This document shows positions 15,839-24,747 of a stretch of DNA of 56,705 nt, piece by piece. The stretch comes from Ameyamaea chiangmaiensis. GTDB taxonomy: Bacteria; Pseudomonadota; Alphaproteobacteria; Acetobacterales; Acetobacteraceae. The stretch is taken from positions 1 to 56,705 of the forward strand of contig NZ_BAPT01000012.1 of NCBI RefSeq assembly GCF_025995235.1. Reading direction: 5' to 3'. The notes below the pieces were generated by a model. That model saw only the letters and a program-made list of their open reading frames with translations, did no database searches and was not told the origin of the DNA. The translations under genes were made by a program, and so were the position numbers. Each line of letters starts with the position of its first letter. The stretch's first letter is position 1.

Positions 15839-16588
15839 TCAGACTCCAGTAGCGCCGCCGTCGACGATCAGGTCAATGCCCGCGATATAGCTGCTTTCGC
15901 TGGACGCGAGGAACAGCGCTGCCGCGGCGAGTTCTTCCGGCCGGCCCAGACGCTGCATCGGCACAGCGGAAGCCCATTTCGCGCGCACGGCGTCTGCGCC
16001 GTCCGGCGTATCGGCCTGTCCGTCCATGATCGGAGTATCGAACGGGCCGGGGCTGATGGCGTTCACCCGGATGCCACGCCCCAGAAGTTCGGCCGTCCAT
16101 GTTCTGACGAAGCTGCGGACGGCGGCCTTGCTGGCGCTGTAGGTTCCGTAACCCGGCACGCCCTTGTTCGCCGCGATGGACGACAGGATGATGACCGAAC
16201 TTCCTTCCGTCAGAAGCGGCAACGCCCGCTCGACGGTGAAATAGAGACCGCGCACGTTCACATCGAACGTTCGGTCGAAATTCTCTTCCGTCGCGTGATC
16301 GAGCGTCTGAGGCAGGACGATGCCGGAATTGGCGACGAGGACGTCGATCCGGCCCTTGTCCTGTCGGATCTTGTCGAACAGGCGCTCGAGATCGACGTTG
16401 TCGCGGACGTCGCCCTGGATGCCTTCGGCATTGGCCCCAAGCGAGGCGACCGCGCTGTCGAGTTCGGCCTGTCGGCGTCCGGTGATATAGACGAAAGCGC
16501 CTTCGTCGACGAAGCGGCGGGCCGTGGCGAGGCCAAGACCGCTGTTACCGCCCGTGACGAGTGCGATTTTTCCCTCAAGCTTGCTCAT
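15839..16588 (-). CDS. SDR-family NAD(P)-dependent oxidoreductase
   Basis: This 249-residue classical short-chain dehydrogenase starts after a consensus AGGAGG. The Rossmann glycine motif is TGGNSGLG (13-20), the NAG-equivalent is VANSG, the catalytic serine lies in IILSSIAA and the Tyr/Lys pair in YSASK. The ending is IAGIDLIVDGGATGV. The arginine in TGRRQAEL after beta-2 suggests NADP(H) preference. It probably reduces a carbonyl compound in the same detoxification operon; the substrate cannot be read from the sequence. Confidence 0.93.
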   Translation of the reverse strand: MSKLEGKIALVTGGNSGLGLATARRFVDEGAFVYITGRRQAELDSAVASLGANAEGIQGDVRDNVDLERLFDKIRQDKGRIDVLVANSGIVLPQTLDHATEENFDRTFDVNVRGLYFTVERALPLLTEGSSVIILSSIAANKGVPGYGTYSASKAAVRSFVRTWTAELLGRGIRVNAISPGPFDTPIMDGQADTPDGADAVRAKWASAVPMQRLGRPEELAAAALFLASSESSYIAGIDLIVDGGATGV

Positions 16589-16600
16589 GGAACCTCCTGT

Positions 16601-17017
16601 TCAAAGCAGGCCGCGATGGCCCGCGTAGTCGCTCTTCTTGTCGAGGCCGCGCTCGGCGACGATTTTCGTCGCGATCGGCATGACGCCCGAGATGGCTGGA
16701 AATCCGACATAGGGGAGCATCTGGATCAGCGCCTCCTCGATTTCATGCAGCGGCATGCCGTGATCGAGCGCGAAATTCATATGCAGACCGAATTCGTGCT
16801 GCTGGCGCAGCGCCACCATGACCGTCATGGTGATGAGGCTTCTGCGCGCCTGATCGAGGCCATCGCGGGTCCAGATGTCGCCAAAAACATGATCGACGGC
16901 GTATCCGGCGATGTCGGAGCCGAACGTGTTGGACGCGGCGGCGTTCGCAAGGCGCTCCGACTGCTCTGGGCCCATCAGGGCGAGCGTTGCGGCGTTGCCT
17001 TTTTCTCTTGGTGTCAT
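16601..17017 (-). CDS. Carboxymuconolactone decarboxylase-family protein
   Basis: Start at ATG 17017 (MTPREKGN) gives 138 residues; the frame is open to 17191 but the extra part is not family-like. The CMD domain has LDQARRSLITMTVMVALRQQHEFGLHMNFALDHGMPLHEIEEALIQMLPYVGFP. The usual AhpD-type CxxC redox pair is absent, so it is closer to PcaC-like CMD proteins than to AhpD. It is 12 bp upstream of the SDR gene. A role in lactone or peroxide metabolism is possible but not shown. Confidence 0.85.
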   Translation of the reverse strand: MTPREKGNAATLALMGPEQSERLANAAASNTFGSDIAGYAVDHVFGDIWTRDGLDQARRSLITMTVMVALRQQHEFGLHMNFALDHGMPLHEIEEALIQMLPYVGFPAISGVMPIATKIVAERGLDKKSDYAGHRGLL

Positions 17018-17102
17018 GGTCTGGGTGTGCCTTGTATTATGGGGCCCGGTATCGTGGGGCCAGGTCGGCACGCAGCCGATCCGGCCCAGTGTACCGTGCT
17101 GA

Positions 17103-17777
17103 TCAGGCCGTGACGTTCGCCGCCTTGCGCAGGGCCGGCAGCATGTCTTCAGGCTCAGGGCGGCGGGTATAGTCCGGGTTGACCTCGGCATAGAGAATCA
17201 CGCCGTCCTGGCCGATCACGAAGCGGCCCGGCATTGGTAGGGTCCAGCTTTCGTCACCGTTGAAGCCCGGCAGGTCGTTCTTCAGGTTCTTGTACAGATC
17301 GACCAGATAATCCGGCAGCGCGAAACGCAGACCGAATTTCGCCGCAACATCGTTGTGCGTATCGGAAAGGATCGGGAAATCGAGCTCGTTCTGACGCACC
17401 GACTTGCGACTGTTGACCGCTGTCTGCGGCGAAATGGCGATCAGGCTCGCGCCGAGGTCACGGAACGACGGCAGTGCGGCTTCGAGCGCCTGAAGTTCCA
17501 TGTTGCAGTAAGGGCACCAGACACCGCGATAGAAGCTGACGACCAGCGGCCCGTTCGCCAGAAGATCGGCGGAGGAGACAGGGTTGCCTTCCGGATCGTT
17601 CAGCGTGAAAGCCGGGGCCTTGTCACCGGCCTTGAGCGCCTTCCCGGCGGCGCCGGATGCGATCAGTTCGGCGGTGGCGCGGTGCATCACCTCGATGACC
17701 GCATGCGGCACGTTATAGGGCGGCTTGCCGGCTTCGAAATCAGCCTTGAAGGCATCGAGTTTCGCCTGAAGTGACAT
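17103..17777 (-). CDS. AhpC/TSA-type peroxiredoxin-like protein
   Basis: ATG 17777 with AAAGGA upstream gives 224 residues. A helical N-terminal extension (1-50) precedes the thioredoxin-like domain (GDKAPAFTLNDPEGN). The active-site segment SFYRGVWCPYCNME holds Cys88 and Cys91 as a CPYC pair, a form found in a peroxiredoxin-like subfamily rather than the classical PxxxTxxC. It should reduce hydroperoxides in the cytoplasm. It is first in the five-gene run down to the yghU-like gene and has a CATTCC-N5-GGAATG dyad 86 bp upstream of its start. Confidence 0.88.
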   Translation of the reverse strand: MSLQAKLDAFKADFEAGKPPYNVPHAVIEVMHRATAELIASGAAGKALKAGDKAPAFTLNDPEGNPVSSADLLANGPLVVSFYRGVWCPYCNMELQALEAALPSFRDLGASLIAISPQTAVNSRKSVRQNELDFPILSDTHNDVAAKFGLRFALPDYLVDLYKNLKNDLPGFNGDESWTLPMPGRFVIGQDGVILYAEVNPDYTRRPEPEDMLPALRKAANVTA

Positions 17778-17862
17778 GGTTGTTTCCTTTGTCAGTCGTT
17801 GCGACATGCTTGAGATAGAGCGGTCTGCTGCATGGGGGATGACGGCTCGGACGACTATCGGT

Positions 17863-17879
17863 CATTCCGGGCCGGAATG
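17863..17879. promoter_or_regulatory. LysR-type dyad upstream of the peroxiredoxin operon
   Basis: CATTCC-GGGCC-GGAATG is a perfect inverted repeat with a 5-bp spacer and fits the LysR T-N11-A rule. The same arms and spacing occur at 19890-19906 before the LysR gene at 19909. Both copies are preceded by GGT. It lies between the OYE stop and the peroxiredoxin start. Confidence 0.65.
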
Positions 17880-17884
17880 GGATT

Positions 17885-18979
17885 TCAACCGACGGATTCA
17901 AGCGCCGGATAATCGGTGTAGCCATGCGCATCGCCGCCGTAGAAGGTCGAACGGTCATAAGGGTTCAGCGGCAGATTGCGCCGCAGACGCTCCGGCAGAT
18001 CGGGATTGCTGATGAACGCCCGCCCGAAAGCGACGGCATCGGCGTCGCCCGCCCGGATGATCGCCTCGGCACTGGCGCCATCGAAGCCGCCGGCGGCGAT
18101 GAGCGTGCCGCTGAACGCACCGCGCAAATGCCGGGCTGCGACCGCATCGCTCTCGGCGATCAGTTCCGTGCCCTTGATGCGCGGCTCGACGACATGGAGA
18201 TAGGCGATGCCCATTTCGTCCAGCTTCTCCGCAACATAGCCGAAGGTCTCCTGCGGGTTGCTGTCGGACATCGAACCGTAAGTGCCGTTTGGGCTCAGCC
18301 GCACGCCGATACGATCCGCCCCCCACACATCGATGGCCGCCTGCGTCACTTCCAGCAGGAAGCGCGCGCGGTTTTCGATCGGGCCGCCATATTCATCGGT
18401 GCGGTGGTTGGTGCTGTCCTGCAAAAACTGGTCGGGCAGGTAACCATTCGCACCGTGGATTTCCACACCATCGAAACCGGCCGCTTTCGCACGCGCCGCG
18501 CCCTGGCGGAACTGCTCGATCACGCTGGGAATTTCATGAAGCGCCAGCGCGCGTGGCATCGAGAACGGCGCCGGCCCGTTCGGCGTGTAGGCATCTCCTT
18601 CCGCCTGGATGGCGGAGGGTGCCACGGGCGCGCCACCGTCCGGCTGAAGATCGCGGTGGGACTGCCGTCCGACGTGCCAGAGCTGCATGACGATCTTGCC
18701 GCCGCCGGCATGCACGGCGTCGGTCACCGTGCGCCAGCCATCGATCTGCGCATCGTCGTAGATGCCCGGTGCCCCGGCATAACCGTATCCTTCCCGCGCG
18801 ACAGGCGTGGCTTCGGACACGATGAGCCCGCCATGCGATGTGCGTTGGGCGTAATATTCGCGCATGAGCGCACCGGCCTTGTCGCCGGGTTCCGAACGCA
18901 TGCGGGTGAGCGGCGCCATGACGACCCGATGGTCGAGCGACAGCGCGCCTGCCCTGAAAGGCGTGAAAAGCATGGACAT
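17885..18979 (-). CDS. nemA: Old Yellow Enzyme-family NADH:flavin oxidoreductase (NemA-like)
   Basis: Start ATG 18979 (GAGGAAAA upstream) gives 364 residues, the usual OYE length. FMN barrel motifs are present: LTRMRSEPGDKAGALMREYYAQRTS, LIVSEATPVAREGYGYAGAPGIY, IVMQLWHVGRQSH, GFDGVEIHGANGYLPDQFLQDSTNHRTDEYGG and the phosphate-binding AGGFDGASAEAIIRAGDADAVAFGRAFISNPDL. The HGAN segment supplies the substrate-activating His/Asn pair. It reduces activated C=C bonds, quinones or nitrate esters. It follows a GST gene by 25 bp, which fits electrophile defence. Confidence 0.93.
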   Translation of the reverse strand: MSMLFTPFRAGALSLDHRVVMAPLTRMRSEPGDKAGALMREYYAQRTSHGGLIVSEATPVAREGYGYAGAPGIYDDAQIDGWRTVTDAVHAGGGKIVMQLWHVGRQSHRDLQPDGGAPVAPSAIQAEGDAYTPNGPAPFSMPRALALHEIPSVIEQFRQGAARAKAAGFDGVEIHGANGYLPDQFLQDSTNHRTDEYGGPIENRARFLLEVTQAAIDVWGADRIGVRLSPNGTYGSMSDSNPQETFGYVAEKLDEMGIAYLHVVEPRIKGTELIAESDAVAARHLRGAFSGTLIAAGGFDGASAEAIIRAGDADAVAFGRAFISNPDLPERLRRNLPLNPYDRSTFYGGDAHGYTDYPALESVG

Positions 18980-19004
18980 GATGTTTTCCTCGGTGGGGAT
19001 GATG

Positions 19005-19640
19005 TCAGTCTTGCGGGACGAGCGCTTCGACGCGGGCGATGCCGCGTTGCACGGCCGGCCGCGCTTCGACTGTTTCGTACCAGCGGGCGACATGCGGTGC
19101 GTCGCTGAATGTGATGTTGGGAAAACCACGACGCCACAGCCAGCCGAAATGGGCGATGTCCGCGATGGTGAAGTCTTCCCCGGCGACGAAGGGCCGGTCC
19201 GCCAGCACGCCGTCGAGCACGCCCAAGGTGCGTGTCGCTTCGGTGGCAAAACGCTCAATGGCAAGGGGCTGAGACTCGGCGGCGAAGCGCTGGAAGAAGC
19301 CGGACTGGCCGAAAGCAGGACTCAGACCGGAAGCGTGAAAGAAAAGCTGCTCGAAAACGCGGGCGCGCTCTTCGCCGCTGGCCGGCAGAAGCCGCCCAGT
19401 TTTCTCCGCGAGATAAACGAGGATCGCCGCCGATTCCGTCAGAACGAACGGATCGCCGCTTTCGGGCGTATCGACGAGGACCGGCACCTTGCCGTTGGGA
19501 TTCATCCTGAGGAAATCTGGTCTCTTCTGCTCGCCCTTACGGACATTGACGCTGTGCAGCGTATAGGGAAGCCCCATCTCCTCGAGCGCGATCGGCACCT
19601 TGGCGCTGTTGGGCGTCGCGAAAGCATAGACATCAAGCAT
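19005..19640 (-). CDS. Glutathione S-transferase family protein
   Basis: Start ATG 19640 (GGAGGAGAAA upstream) gives 211 residues. N-terminal motifs are YAFATPNSAKVPIALEEMGLPYTLHSVNVRKGEQ, NPNGKVPVLVD and TESAAILVYLAEKTGRLLP; the C-terminal half has FTIADIAHFGWLWRRGF. It resembles the GST at 15078, suggesting an old duplication within the regulon. It lies between a small ORF and the OYE gene in a minus-strand operon divergent from the LysR gene at 19909. Confidence 0.92.
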   Translation of the reverse strand: MLDVYAFATPNSAKVPIALEEMGLPYTLHSVNVRKGEQKRPDFLRMNPNGKVPVLVDTPESGDPFVLTESAAILVYLAEKTGRLLPASGEERARVFEQLFFHASGLSPAFGQSGFFQRFAAESQPLAIERFATEATRTLGVLDGVLADRPFVAGEDFTIADIAHFGWLWRRGFPNITFSDAPHVARWYETVEARPAVQRGIARVEALVPQD

Positions 19641-19794
19641 CGTCGTTTTCTCCTCCATGGCTGACCTGCGGGCTGGAGAGGGCATGCCCGAGCAATGCCA
19701 TCAGGGCATGAAGCGGGCTGCCAGTGAGCTGGAAGGCGAGCATGCCGTGTGCGATGGCCGGTTCGGACGCTGCGGTCATGAAGGGTCCGAACAT
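19633..19794 (-). CDS. Small hypothetical protein before the GST gene
   Basis: A 53-residue frame starts at ATG 19794 (GAGAGAAAG upstream) and ends inside the first codons of the GST gene, overlapping by 8 bp. A longer form from ATG 19863 is possible (76 residues). The sequence TASEPAIAHGMLAFQLTGSPLHALMALLGHAL is moderately hydrophobic but I do not recognise it. Its position, first in an operon divergent from the LysR gene, and the coupling overlap support it being translated. Confidence 0.4.
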   Translation of the reverse strand: MFGPFMTAASEPAIAHGMLAFQLTGSPLHALMALLGHALSSPQVSHGGENDDA

Positions 19795-19889
19795 CGAATT
19801 TTCTTTCTCTCTGGCCCGGCCTGTCCGGACGAAAGAGACGATATCTTCCATGCCGCTCGACATGGCAGTCGTCTCGGGGCGATAAAGGT

Positions 19890-19906
19890 CATTCCTCGGA
19901 GGAATG
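19890..19906. promoter_or_regulatory. LysR-type dyad between divergent LysR gene and GST/OYE operon
   Basis: CATTCC-TCGGA-GGAATG, the same inverted arms and spacing as at 17863-17879. It lies only 2 bp before the LysR ATG (19909) and overlaps its ribosome-binding site, so binding would block or autoregulate the regulator's own expression. Confidence 0.65.
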
Positions 19907-19908
19907 GC

Positions 19909-20793
19909 ATGGACCGATATCAGGCAATGACCACGTTCGTGCGCGTGGTGGAAACAGGCTCGTTCTCAGCCGCGGCGCGTCAGCTTGGCGTGGGGCAGCC
20001 GGCGGTCTCCAAGACCGTGGCGCAGCTCGAGGCCCGGCTTCAGGTCAGCCTGCTGATCCGCACGACACACGGCCTGACGCCGACCGAGGCCGGGCAGAAC
20101 TTCTATGAACGCGCGCGCAACGCCATCCAGGAGGCGGACGAGGCGGAACGCGCCGCCAAGGGGGCGGGCATCGGGCTGTCCGGGCGATTGCGGGTGTCGG
20201 CGGCGACGACGTTTTCGCGCCTGCATGTGATTCCGAAATTGCCTGAGTTTCTGGCGGCGCATCCGCAACTCGATGTCGATTTCCTCCTCGACGACCGGAT
20301 GATCGATCTCGTGGCGGAGGGCGTCGATATCTCCCTGCGCATGGGCGCGCTTTCCGATTCCACCGCCGTTGCGAAAAAAATCGCGACCGGCCGGCGATCG
20401 GTCATCGCAACGCCCGCCTATCTGGCACGCGCGGGAATACCCCGGCACCCTGCGGATCTCGCGAACCACGACACCGTCATCTACAGTCAACTGCCGAGCG
20501 TCTGGTCGTTCACGCGGGATGGGGCGGCGGTGTCGGTTTCCGTCTCGGGACGGCTGCGCGTCAGCGCCGCCGAAGGATTGCGCGCCGCGATACTGGCGGA
20601 TATGGGCCTGACCATCACGTCGGACTGGATGTTCGCACCGGAACTGGAACGCGGCGCCGTCGTGCGGGTGCTGGAAGGGTGGTCGTTGCCCCCCATCGAT
20701 CTCTGGGCCGTTTTCCCGGCCGGTCGCATGATGACCGCGAAAGCACGCCAGTTCGCAGGATTCGTTGAGGATCTGATGAATTCGGTGGCGTGA
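19909..20793 (+). CDS. LysR-family regulator of the detoxification operons
   Basis: The start ATG 19909 with GGAGG gives 294 residues; the frame is open to 19657. The winged helix is MTTFVRVVETGSFSAAARQLGVGQPAVSKTVAQLEARLQVSLLIRTTHGLTPTEAG (about 7-62); the effector domain follows from about 90 with RLRVSAATTFSRLHVIPKLPEFLAAHPQLDVDFLLDDR, the pattern of the CrgA/DsdC-like subgroup. It is divergent from the small ORF/GST/OYE operon. Paired dyads before it and before the peroxiredoxin gene suggest it controls both. Confidence 0.93.
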   Translation: MDRYQAMTTFVRVVETGSFSAAARQLGVGQPAVSKTVAQLEARLQVSLLIRTTHGLTPTEAGQNFYERARNAIQEADEAERAAKGAGIGLSGRLRVSAATTFSRLHVIPKLPEFLAAHPQLDVDFLLDDRMIDLVAEGVDISLRMGALSDSTAVAKKIATGRRSVIATPAYLARAGIPRHPADLANHDTVIYSQLPSVWSFTRDGAAVSVSVSGRLRVSAAEGLRAAILADMGLTITSDWMFAPELERGAVVRVLEGWSLPPIDLWAVFPAGRMMTAKARQFAGFVEDLMNSVA

Positions 20794-21314
20794 GCGGTCT
20801 GGCGGCCAATTTCCAAAATGGAAGTCCTACCCATGATAACGAAGTGCCGTCGACCGTGTTTGCTGCGAAATATCTTTGGCTACGCCTCACTATGAGGGTC
20901 GCCTTTCAAAGCCGTTTCACCAAAAATGTCGGCGTTCGGGCAACTGTCATAACCGCTCGCGTGTCCGTCATGAGGGCGATAGGGGTAAGTCCGCTTAGCG
21001 CGACAAGCAGACAAGCTGCTCCCGCCCTCATATCGGTCATTTTTTGTTTTCCAATGGACGTCTCGTAAGCGGACATAGCTGAAGATGTCGCTTGACCGCT
21101 GATGCTGGCATCAGCAAAGTCGTGTTTGCCTAAAAAGACAGCGATACAGGTAGGGTGATAACCTGTGGTCTCTCCGGAGACAGTCACGCTTGAGCGAATA
21201 AACCCGCTCTTGGCCATGGCCGGACACGACGAGGATAGGCCTCGTCCGTGGTCGGTCGTCGCTGTCCAGATTGCGACCGGCTCGTGTCCGTCTCACCGAC
21301 GGAAAGACACAGTC
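20794..21314. other. Intergenic region without a convincing gene
   Basis: About 520 bp. A minus-strand frame ending at 20906 contains a signal-peptide-like stretch (MRAGAACLLVALSGLTPIALM) but breaks off after about 45 residues, so it may be a relic. A near-perfect hairpin with stem GACGAGG/CCTCGTC lies at 21227-21245, about 70 bp before the VOC gene. No other coding or repeat signal is evident. Confidence 0.4.
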
Positions 21315-21722
21315 ATGAAGCTGAACCATATCAATCTCTACAGCCAAGATACTGAGGCTGATCGCGTGATGTTCGAACAGTATTTCGGCCTGCGCACTCT
21401 CGTTGTACGTGGGATCAAGATGGCCATCATGGAGGACAATGATGGGCTGGTGCTGATCGTCAATCATTTCGACAACAAGCTCGAAGGCTTCGATTATCCC
21501 AGGCAATTCGACATCCTGCACATTGGTTTCATCCAGAAGTCTCGCAAGGACGTTGATGCTCTTTATGAGCGCCTAAGCGCCGATGGCTGGGAGGTGCAGG
21601 CTCCACGCAACGCGCATGGGGCGTGGTGCTTCTATTTTCGAGCGAAAGGGGGTTATTTTATCGAAGTGACGACATTAACGCCGGTTCGCCCCGAAGAAGC
21701 ATATCGGAGAGCCCCATGTTAA
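21315..21722 (+). CDS. VOC-family (glyoxalase/dioxygenase fold) protein
   Basis: ATG 21315 with GGAAAGA upstream gives 135 residues, a single VOC module of two beta-alpha-beta-beta-beta units: MKLNHINLYSQDTEADRVMFEQYFGL..., then FDILHIGFIQKSRKDVDALYERLSADGWEV... and GGYFIEVTTLTP. Metal-ligand candidates are His5, the His of ILHIGF and the Glu of FIEVTT. Members include glyoxalases, resistance proteins and dioxygenases; no substrate can be assigned. Confidence 0.88.
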   Translation: MKLNHINLYSQDTEADRVMFEQYFGLRTLVVRGIKMAIMEDNDGLVLIVNHFDNKLEGFDYPRQFDILHIGFIQKSRKDVDALYERLSADGWEVQAPRNAHGAWCFYFRAKGGYFIEVTTLTPVRPEEAYRRAPC

Positions 21723-21987
21723 TGCTGGGCACGAGAGGCTCAGCAACCTGAACGACCCTTCTGATTTAGGATGCAGGATGAAGGAAATATTAGCATGCCT
21801 GTCGATTATATTAAATAACGGATAAATATTTTTATAGATTGATCCTTTTTGTGTTAAAAATACTTTATTATACGGGGCAAATGGCAATGAATATTCCAAT
21901 AAACTCAACAAAAAGCAGAGGAAAAATAGTTTTGTAACTTATTCTTTCGAACGCAGTTAAGGCTTGCTGCTGAACGAAGAGAACGTG

Positions 21988-23250
21988 ATGACCCAGCCTC
22001 GTACCGCCACAGTCGTTACTGATGAAACTCCTGCTATTCTGGGGTTCAATCGGGCCTTGCTCGCCTTATGCGCTCTCAATTTCTTCATGGCGGACGTCCA
22101 GGCGGGGATAGGGCCATTTCTGGGCGTTTTTCTTCAGCGTCACGGGTGGCAGACGGGACCGATCGGAACCGTCATGACCGCGGGTGGAGTTGCAGGCATG
22201 CTTGCCACCATTCCCGCAGGCGCGCTGATTGATCACACGACGAAAAAGCGGTTGCTCGTCATTGTGGCAGCGCTCTGCACGATTTCCGCCTCTCTTCTTC
22301 TCCTGAGTTCACAATCCGTGGCCGTTGTGACAGTCAGTCAACTCGCAACCGCTCTGGCCGGCGCTGGAATTGGCCCTCTGATGGCGGCCATAACGCTCGG
22401 GATCGTGCGCCAGAAAGGCTTCAACACACAGATCGGTCGTAACCAAGCCTGGAACCACGCCGGCAATATGGCCGGGGCCGGACTGTCCGGCTGGCTGGGA
22501 TGGCAGTTTGGCCTCTCAGCGATTTTCTTTCTTGAAGTGGCCTTCGGTCTGTTCGCCATTTCTGCGGTGCTCCTAATCCCGGAAAAATCCATAGATCATA
22601 AAGCTGCACGCGGACTGGACGATAAACCCGCTCACGATGAGGGAACGGCCGAGGGGTTACGATCCTTTCTGCGACACAAGCCTCTTCTCATTCTGGCGAG
22701 CTGTCTGTGTTTCTTCCATCTCGGAAATGCCGCGATGCTCCCACTTTACGGTATGGCGGTCGTCAGTGCAGGCAAAGGCAATCCAGCCATGTTCACGGCG
22801 ATGACCGTGATGGTCGCACAGGCTGTGATGATCATCGTGAGCCTGCTGGCCATACGTTTCGTCAGGGACCGTGGTTACTGGTTCGTCCTGCTGATATCGT
22901 TCGCCGCCCTGCCGCTGCGTGGTTTGATCGCGGGAAGCTTCATCCAGCATTGGGGGGTATGGCCGGTGCAGTTCCTCGATGGGATCGGTGCGGGGCTTCA
23001 GAGTGTCGCCGTGCCGGGTCTGGTGGCCAGACTGCTGAACGGAACCGGACGGATCAATATCGGACAGGGCGTCGTCATGACGGCGCAGGGCATTGGAGCA
23101 AGCCTTTCTCCGGCGCTGGGAGGATGGCTTGCCGAAGATCTGGGATATCCCGTGGCGTTTTATAGTCTGGGCTGCTTTGCAATCGTATCGCTCGGGCTCT
23201 GGATAGGCTCGGCATCCACCCTGCGATCTGCCGATCAGGTGTCGGCATGA
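21988..23250 (+). CDS. MFS transporter
   Basis: The ATG at 21988 gives 420 residues; a TTG nine codons upstream is an alternative. About 12 transmembrane helices are visible with a cytoplasmic loop (KSIDHKAARGLDDKPAHDEG) after the sixth. MFS motif A-like IPAGALIDHTTKKRLLVI follows helix 2. The gene overlaps the next transporter gene by ATGA and both are preceded by 250 bp of AT-rich DNA that could hold the promoter. Substrate unknown; such MFS/ArsB-type pairs occur in acetic acid bacteria, but the function of the pair is not clear to me. Confidence 0.88.
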   Translation: MTQPRTATVVTDETPAILGFNRALLALCALNFFMADVQAGIGPFLGVFLQRHGWQTGPIGTVMTAGGVAGMLATIPAGALIDHTTKKRLLVIVAALCTISASLLLLSSQSVAVVTVSQLATALAGAGIGPLMAAITLGIVRQKGFNTQIGRNQAWNHAGNMAGAGLSGWLGWQFGLSAIFFLEVAFGLFAISAVLLIPEKSIDHKAARGLDDKPAHDEGTAEGLRSFLRHKPLLILASCLCFFHLGNAAMLPLYGMAVVSAGKGNPAMFTAMTVMVAQAVMIIVSLLAIRFVRDRGYWFVLLISFAALPLRGLIAGSFIQHWGVWPVQFLDGIGAGLQSVAVPGLVARLLNGTGRINIGQGVVMTAQGIGASLSPALGGWLAEDLGYPVAFYSLGCFAIVSLGLWIGSASTLRSADQVSA

Positions 23251-24500
23251 CCTTTCACCAGGAGGCAATCTGGACGATCGCTGTTCTGGCGACGGCCGGT
23301 GTTATTCTTCGACCGTTCCGAACCCCGGAGTGGGTGTGGGCCGTCATCGGAGCCACGCTTCTCATGGTGACGGGGCTGATCCCCCTCACCATGGCGGGGG
23401 CCGGTCTCGTGAAAGGCGGCGATGTTTATCTGTTTCTGATCGGCATGATGCTGCTCAGTGAAACGGCGCGTGCAAACGGACTGTTCGACTGGATCGCGAC
23501 CTGGGCCGTCAATCATGCCGCAGGTTCAACGGCAAAGCTGTTCACACTGGTCTATCTGGCCGGTGTCGTGGTGACGACGTTCATGTCCAACGATGCGACG
23601 GCTGTTGTGCTGACACCGGCCGTGTTCGCAGCGGCAAAAAAAGCAAAAGCTGATCCCCTTCCGCTGTTGTTTGCCTGCGCACTCGTCGCCAATGCGGCAA
23701 GCTTTGTCCTGCCTGTCTCCAATCCGGCGAACCTGGTTCTGTATGACGGCGCACTCCCCGCGCTGGGATCATGGATGAGGTCGTTCGCGCTCCCGTCGCT
23801 CCTGGCGATCATGACGACCTATCTGGTTTTGCGCCTCATCGAACGGTCACACCTGCATCAGGACTGCGCCTCCCAGGTTGAAACAACTCCGTTAACCGTG
23901 GGCGGCAAAGCGGCTTTTGTCGGCATCGTCCTGACCGCGCTTCTGCTTGTCACAGTGTCTGCATGTGATCTGTCTCTCGGCTTACCAACAGCGCTCGCCG
24001 GTATTGGGACAGCATTAGGCGTCTCAGCGCTGGCACGACGATCGCCGATTGCGCTCATGAGGGATATTTCATGGGGCGTTCTCCCTCTGGTCGGCGGTCT
24101 GTTCGTTCTGGTAGCCGCCGTCGAGAGTACGGGAGTGGTCGGGGTGCTTGCCAACCTGCTTCAGCAAGCCGCCAACACCGATCCTGTCACTGCTGCCTGG
24201 GGGGCGGGCGCTCTTCTGGCGTTCATCTCCAACATCATGAACAACCTGCCTGCCGGATTGATTGCCAGTGAGACAGTTGCGCATACTCATGTATCGCGAC
24301 AGGTAATTGATACCCTGTTGATCGGCGTGGATCTTGGCCCAAATCTTTCCGTGACGGGATCTCTGGCCACAATCCTCTGGTTGCAGGTGATCCGTCGAGA
24401 AGGCGAAGAGGTCGGGTTTCTACAATTTCTCAGGGTTGGCGCCGTGGCCATGCCCGTTGCGCTCTTCATGGCACTCGGCGCTCGGCTTTTGATCGGGTGA
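23247..24500 (+). CDS. ArsB/SLC13-like ion transporter
   Basis: This 417-residue membrane protein has about 11 helices. Its motifs are those of the ArsB/NhaD ion-transporter superfamily: a central VVTTFMSNDATAVVLTPAVFAAAKKAKADPLPLLFACALVANAASFVLPVSNPANLVLYDG and the symmetrical C-terminal half FISNIMNNLPAGLIASETV...GVDLGPNLSVTGSLATILW. Such proteins export arsenite or carry anions/dicarboxylates. No arsenic regulator or reductase gene is adjacent, so arsenite specificity is only a possibility. Confidence 0.85.
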   Translation: MTFHQEAIWTIAVLATAGVILRPFRTPEWVWAVIGATLLMVTGLIPLTMAGAGLVKGGDVYLFLIGMMLLSETARANGLFDWIATWAVNHAAGSTAKLFTLVYLAGVVVTTFMSNDATAVVLTPAVFAAAKKAKADPLPLLFACALVANAASFVLPVSNPANLVLYDGALPALGSWMRSFALPSLLAIMTTYLVLRLIERSHLHQDCASQVETTPLTVGGKAAFVGIVLTALLLVTVSACDLSLGLPTALAGIGTALGVSALARRSPIALMRDISWGVLPLVGGLFVLVAAVESTGVVGVLANLLQQAANTDPVTAAWGAGALLAFISNIMNNLPAGLIASETVAHTHVSRQVIDTLLIGVDLGPNLSVTGSLATILWLQVIRREGEEVGFLQFLRVGAVAMPVALFMALGARLLIG

Positions 24501-24747
24501 CGGCCGCGGTGATCCTGTCGCTGCTCGCCTTGCCAGCGATCAGCCTGACGCTCCTGGCTGCGTTGCACATCGCATAATCTGTCAATCCCTCTCGACCATC
24601 GGCGAATAACGAGAAGTGTTGCGGACCATCCGCTTTCCCCCCATAGCGACCAGAATGCTTGCATTGTTTACACGCAGAACAGGAAGTTCGAAGCAAACCC
24701 ATCGGATGAAAGCTTCGATTGTCGCGCACCTGAGATTAATCCTGCCT

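Noticed and set aside
20906..21217. Minus-strand frame with a signal-peptide-like stretch
   Set aside because: Ends after about 45 residues past the hydrophobic part, has no clear ribosome-binding site and no family pattern; kept only as a possible relic in the intergenic entry.
24501..24747. Minus-strand frame between the ArsB-like gene and the GlxA-type regulator
   Set aside because: No start signal or family pattern; it overlaps the end of the transporter gene and looks like intergenic DNA.
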